DNA from: Zymoseptoria tritici IPO323
Taxonomy: Eukaryota; Ascomycota; Dothideomycetes; Mycosphaerellales; Mycosphaerellaceae
Assembly (NCBI RefSeq): GCF_000219625.1
Contig: NC_018212.1
Span: 1,488,001 to 1,552,000 of the forward strand
DNA length: 64,000 nt
Direction: 5' to 3'
Position 1 is the first letter of the stretch. The number at the start of each line of letters is the position of its first letter. Below are positions 62,756-64,000 of the stretch, piece after piece. The notes under the pieces are model-generated. The model had not been told where the DNA came from. It searched no databases and worked only from the letters and a program-made list of their open reading frames with translations. The position numbers and the translations under genes are program-made.

Positions 62756-63326
62756 GTCGTTGTCCGTTCAGGCGCCGCGGTACTGCGAGTCGTGTACTGA
62801 TTGTCTGGAACATTTAGCAGATACCGAAGCGAATGGAACCCTGAGCAGAGCAGAAGGCGGCAGGAGCGGCTTAGAGGTGGAAGGACTGTTGCGCGCGGAT
62901 CGAACTTTTCATTTATCGTGGAGGACAGAGAAGCGTGCTACCTTCCGATCATGAAGACTCTGTCTTCCGATAGAAGTTCGAAGTTACCTCTGAAATTGGT
63001 AGCAGCGAGCATTTTTCAGCAAATATTTTCGTGCAACCATTTCTCTCATTGGTATTGTTGTACATAGCCCGTTCGAACGCCCTCTCTCCCTGCCGTATTC
63101 ACTTCTCCACCACGCCATCTGGAACATGCCACATGCGTGGGCTCCCACGCGAAAGAAACCAACAAAACAGAGCATAATCGTGATTCTCATTAGCAAAAAT
63201 ACAGTAGCTCTCCACAAGAGCCATCGTCCATCAAGGTCTGCAATGATATGTGTGCAAGTCCCACGGTCACCTTCACCACATTACCATCATTACCTTCCAT
63301 CTCGTATCACTGCTGTATCGTTCGTT
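62756..63326. other. intergenic, secreted-protein 3' region
   Basis: Either the 3' untranslated region of the secreted-protein gene or, if the GTGAGT at 62752 is used with the acceptor near 62820, an extra coding tail ending at 63067. No independent gene was recognised. Confidence 0.4.
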
Positions 63327-64000
63327 TTACTCCTCCTGCCCAACAATAATAAAATGCTGTTCCCAAATCCAACCCAACGTGCTGTTCACGTCGTCCTGGT
63401 TACGCGCCAACCATAATTCTCCCTTCTGTCCCACGACGTCAAACACCTCGCCTTGCACGTACTGCAAGTATGGATAGCCGCCTTCCCGTCTGGTCTGCTC
63501 GATGCTGAACTCGAACAGGCTGGCGCAGACGAACATCACTTTGAGCTCATCGGGTTGCGCTGGTGGTTGGGTGGACGTCTCGTTGGTTGATGTGGCCGAC
63601 ACGTCGGGTGGCAAGGCGGAGTGGAAGAGGCCTGAAAAGCGCGCGGTTTCAGGGAGGCCGCCGCCAGGTTGAGGGGTAAAGTATGCTGCGTCGGAGGTTG
63701 GACGGTCGCTGGTGCTTCGTGGCGACTGATCTTGCGTAAGACTGGAGAAGAAGGACGATTGCTCGGGAGAGTTTTGTGGATTCGCAGTGGACGGGCGACG
63801 GGCGCTGGAGGTTGAATGTGACCAAGGCCGGTTGGAGGACGAAGTTGAGCCGGGGTGGTAGGCGGGACGTTGCGACTGTGAGGCGGAAGAACTAGAACGC
63901 ATCCGTGCCTCGAGGGTCTGCGAGTCGAAGCTCCGGGCGGGAACGACTGGGAGGTAGACGCCGCTATGTCGTCGACCGCCACTTTGTCTTCGGCTATTGG
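63327..64000 (-). CDS. SH3-domain protein, 5' end outside the window
   Basis: The 3'-terminal 223 codons of a longer gene; the frame is open to the window edge with no start needed (upstream of 63902 it reads ARSFDSQTLEAR). Residues preceding the domain are Ser/Pro/Gln-rich. The last about 70 residues form a C-terminal SH3 domain: FVCASLFEFSI (ALYDF-like), YPYLQYVQGEVFDVV, GELWLARNQ and GWIWEQHFIIV. The protein probably works as a signalling or cytoskeletal adaptor binding proline-rich partners. The identity of the full protein cannot be decided from this part. Confidence 0.75.
   Translation of the reverse strand, partial: NSRRQSGGRRHSGVYLPVVPARSFDSQTLEARMRSSSSASQSQRPAYHPGSTSSSNRPWSHSTSSARRPSTANPQNSPEQSSFFSSLTQDQSPRSTSDRPTSDAAYFTPQPGGGLPETARFSGLFHSALPPDVSATSTNETSTQPPAQPDELKVMFVCASLFEFSIEQTRREGGYPYLQYVQGEVFDVVGQKGELWLARNQDDVNSTLGWIWEQHFIIVGQEE

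Overview
The window is nuclear DNA of a filamentous ascomycete. Compact genes carry short introns (45-70 bp) with GT-AG ends and CTRAC branch sites, and the gene set (SDHB, PEX10, PAN1, LSM6, TRM112, PRE4, ERD1, UstYa-type and small secreted proteins) is fungal. The iron-sulfur subunit of succinate dehydrogenase is 297 aa with its inhibitor-site histidine at position 267, the same number used for Zymoseptoria tritici. That points to Dothideomycetes, probably Mycosphaerellaceae; this is inference. No rRNA, convincing tRNA or CRISPR was seen.

Layout. 0.2-6.7 kb: a GPI-type cell-wall protein, a HAD-like phosphatase, SDHB, a doubtful small ORF and the peroxin PEX10. 7.6-17.5 kb: a BAR-PH-ArfGAP protein, a 3-kb gap and a large coiled-coil protein with a Rap1/Myb-like segment. 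18.4-26.7 kb: a tiny predicted mitochondrial membrane protein, ERD1, a chimeric FAR1 + Zn2Cys6 + Gag-like protein, a UstYa-family protein, a dienelactone hydrolase and an amino-acid permease. 27.1-31.5 kb: PAN1. 32-41 kb: three related minus-strand genes with a degenerate F-box-like N-terminus; the middle one carries RNA polymerase II CTD-like repeats broken by an in-frame TAG. 41.9-45.1 kb: a large disordered protein. 46.6-49.4 kb: a decayed but structurally complete hAT transposon with terminal inverted repeats and an exact 8-bp target-site duplication. 50-61.8 kb: a dense housekeeping block (methyltransferase, LSM6, TRM112, Ulp/NEDD8-type protease, proteasome PRE4, HCNGP/SAP30BP-like protein, GNAT acetyltransferase, MBD4-like DNA glycosylase). 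62.3-64 kb: a small cysteine-rich secreted protein made of very short exons, then the 3' part of an SH3 gene running off the end.

The genes do not form one pathway. Functional themes are energy and organelles (SDHB, PEX10), membrane traffic and actin (ArfGAP, ERD1, PAN1), RNA and protein turnover (LSM6, TRM112, PRE4, Ulp) and genome defence or repair (MBD4-like glycosylase near a transposon whose stop codons look RIP-made). The most unusual items are the CTD-mimic gene and its tandem array, the FAR1/Zn2Cys6/Gag chimera and the hidden secreted protein. Exon limits below were derived by eye from splice signals and reading-frame continuity and have no transcript support.
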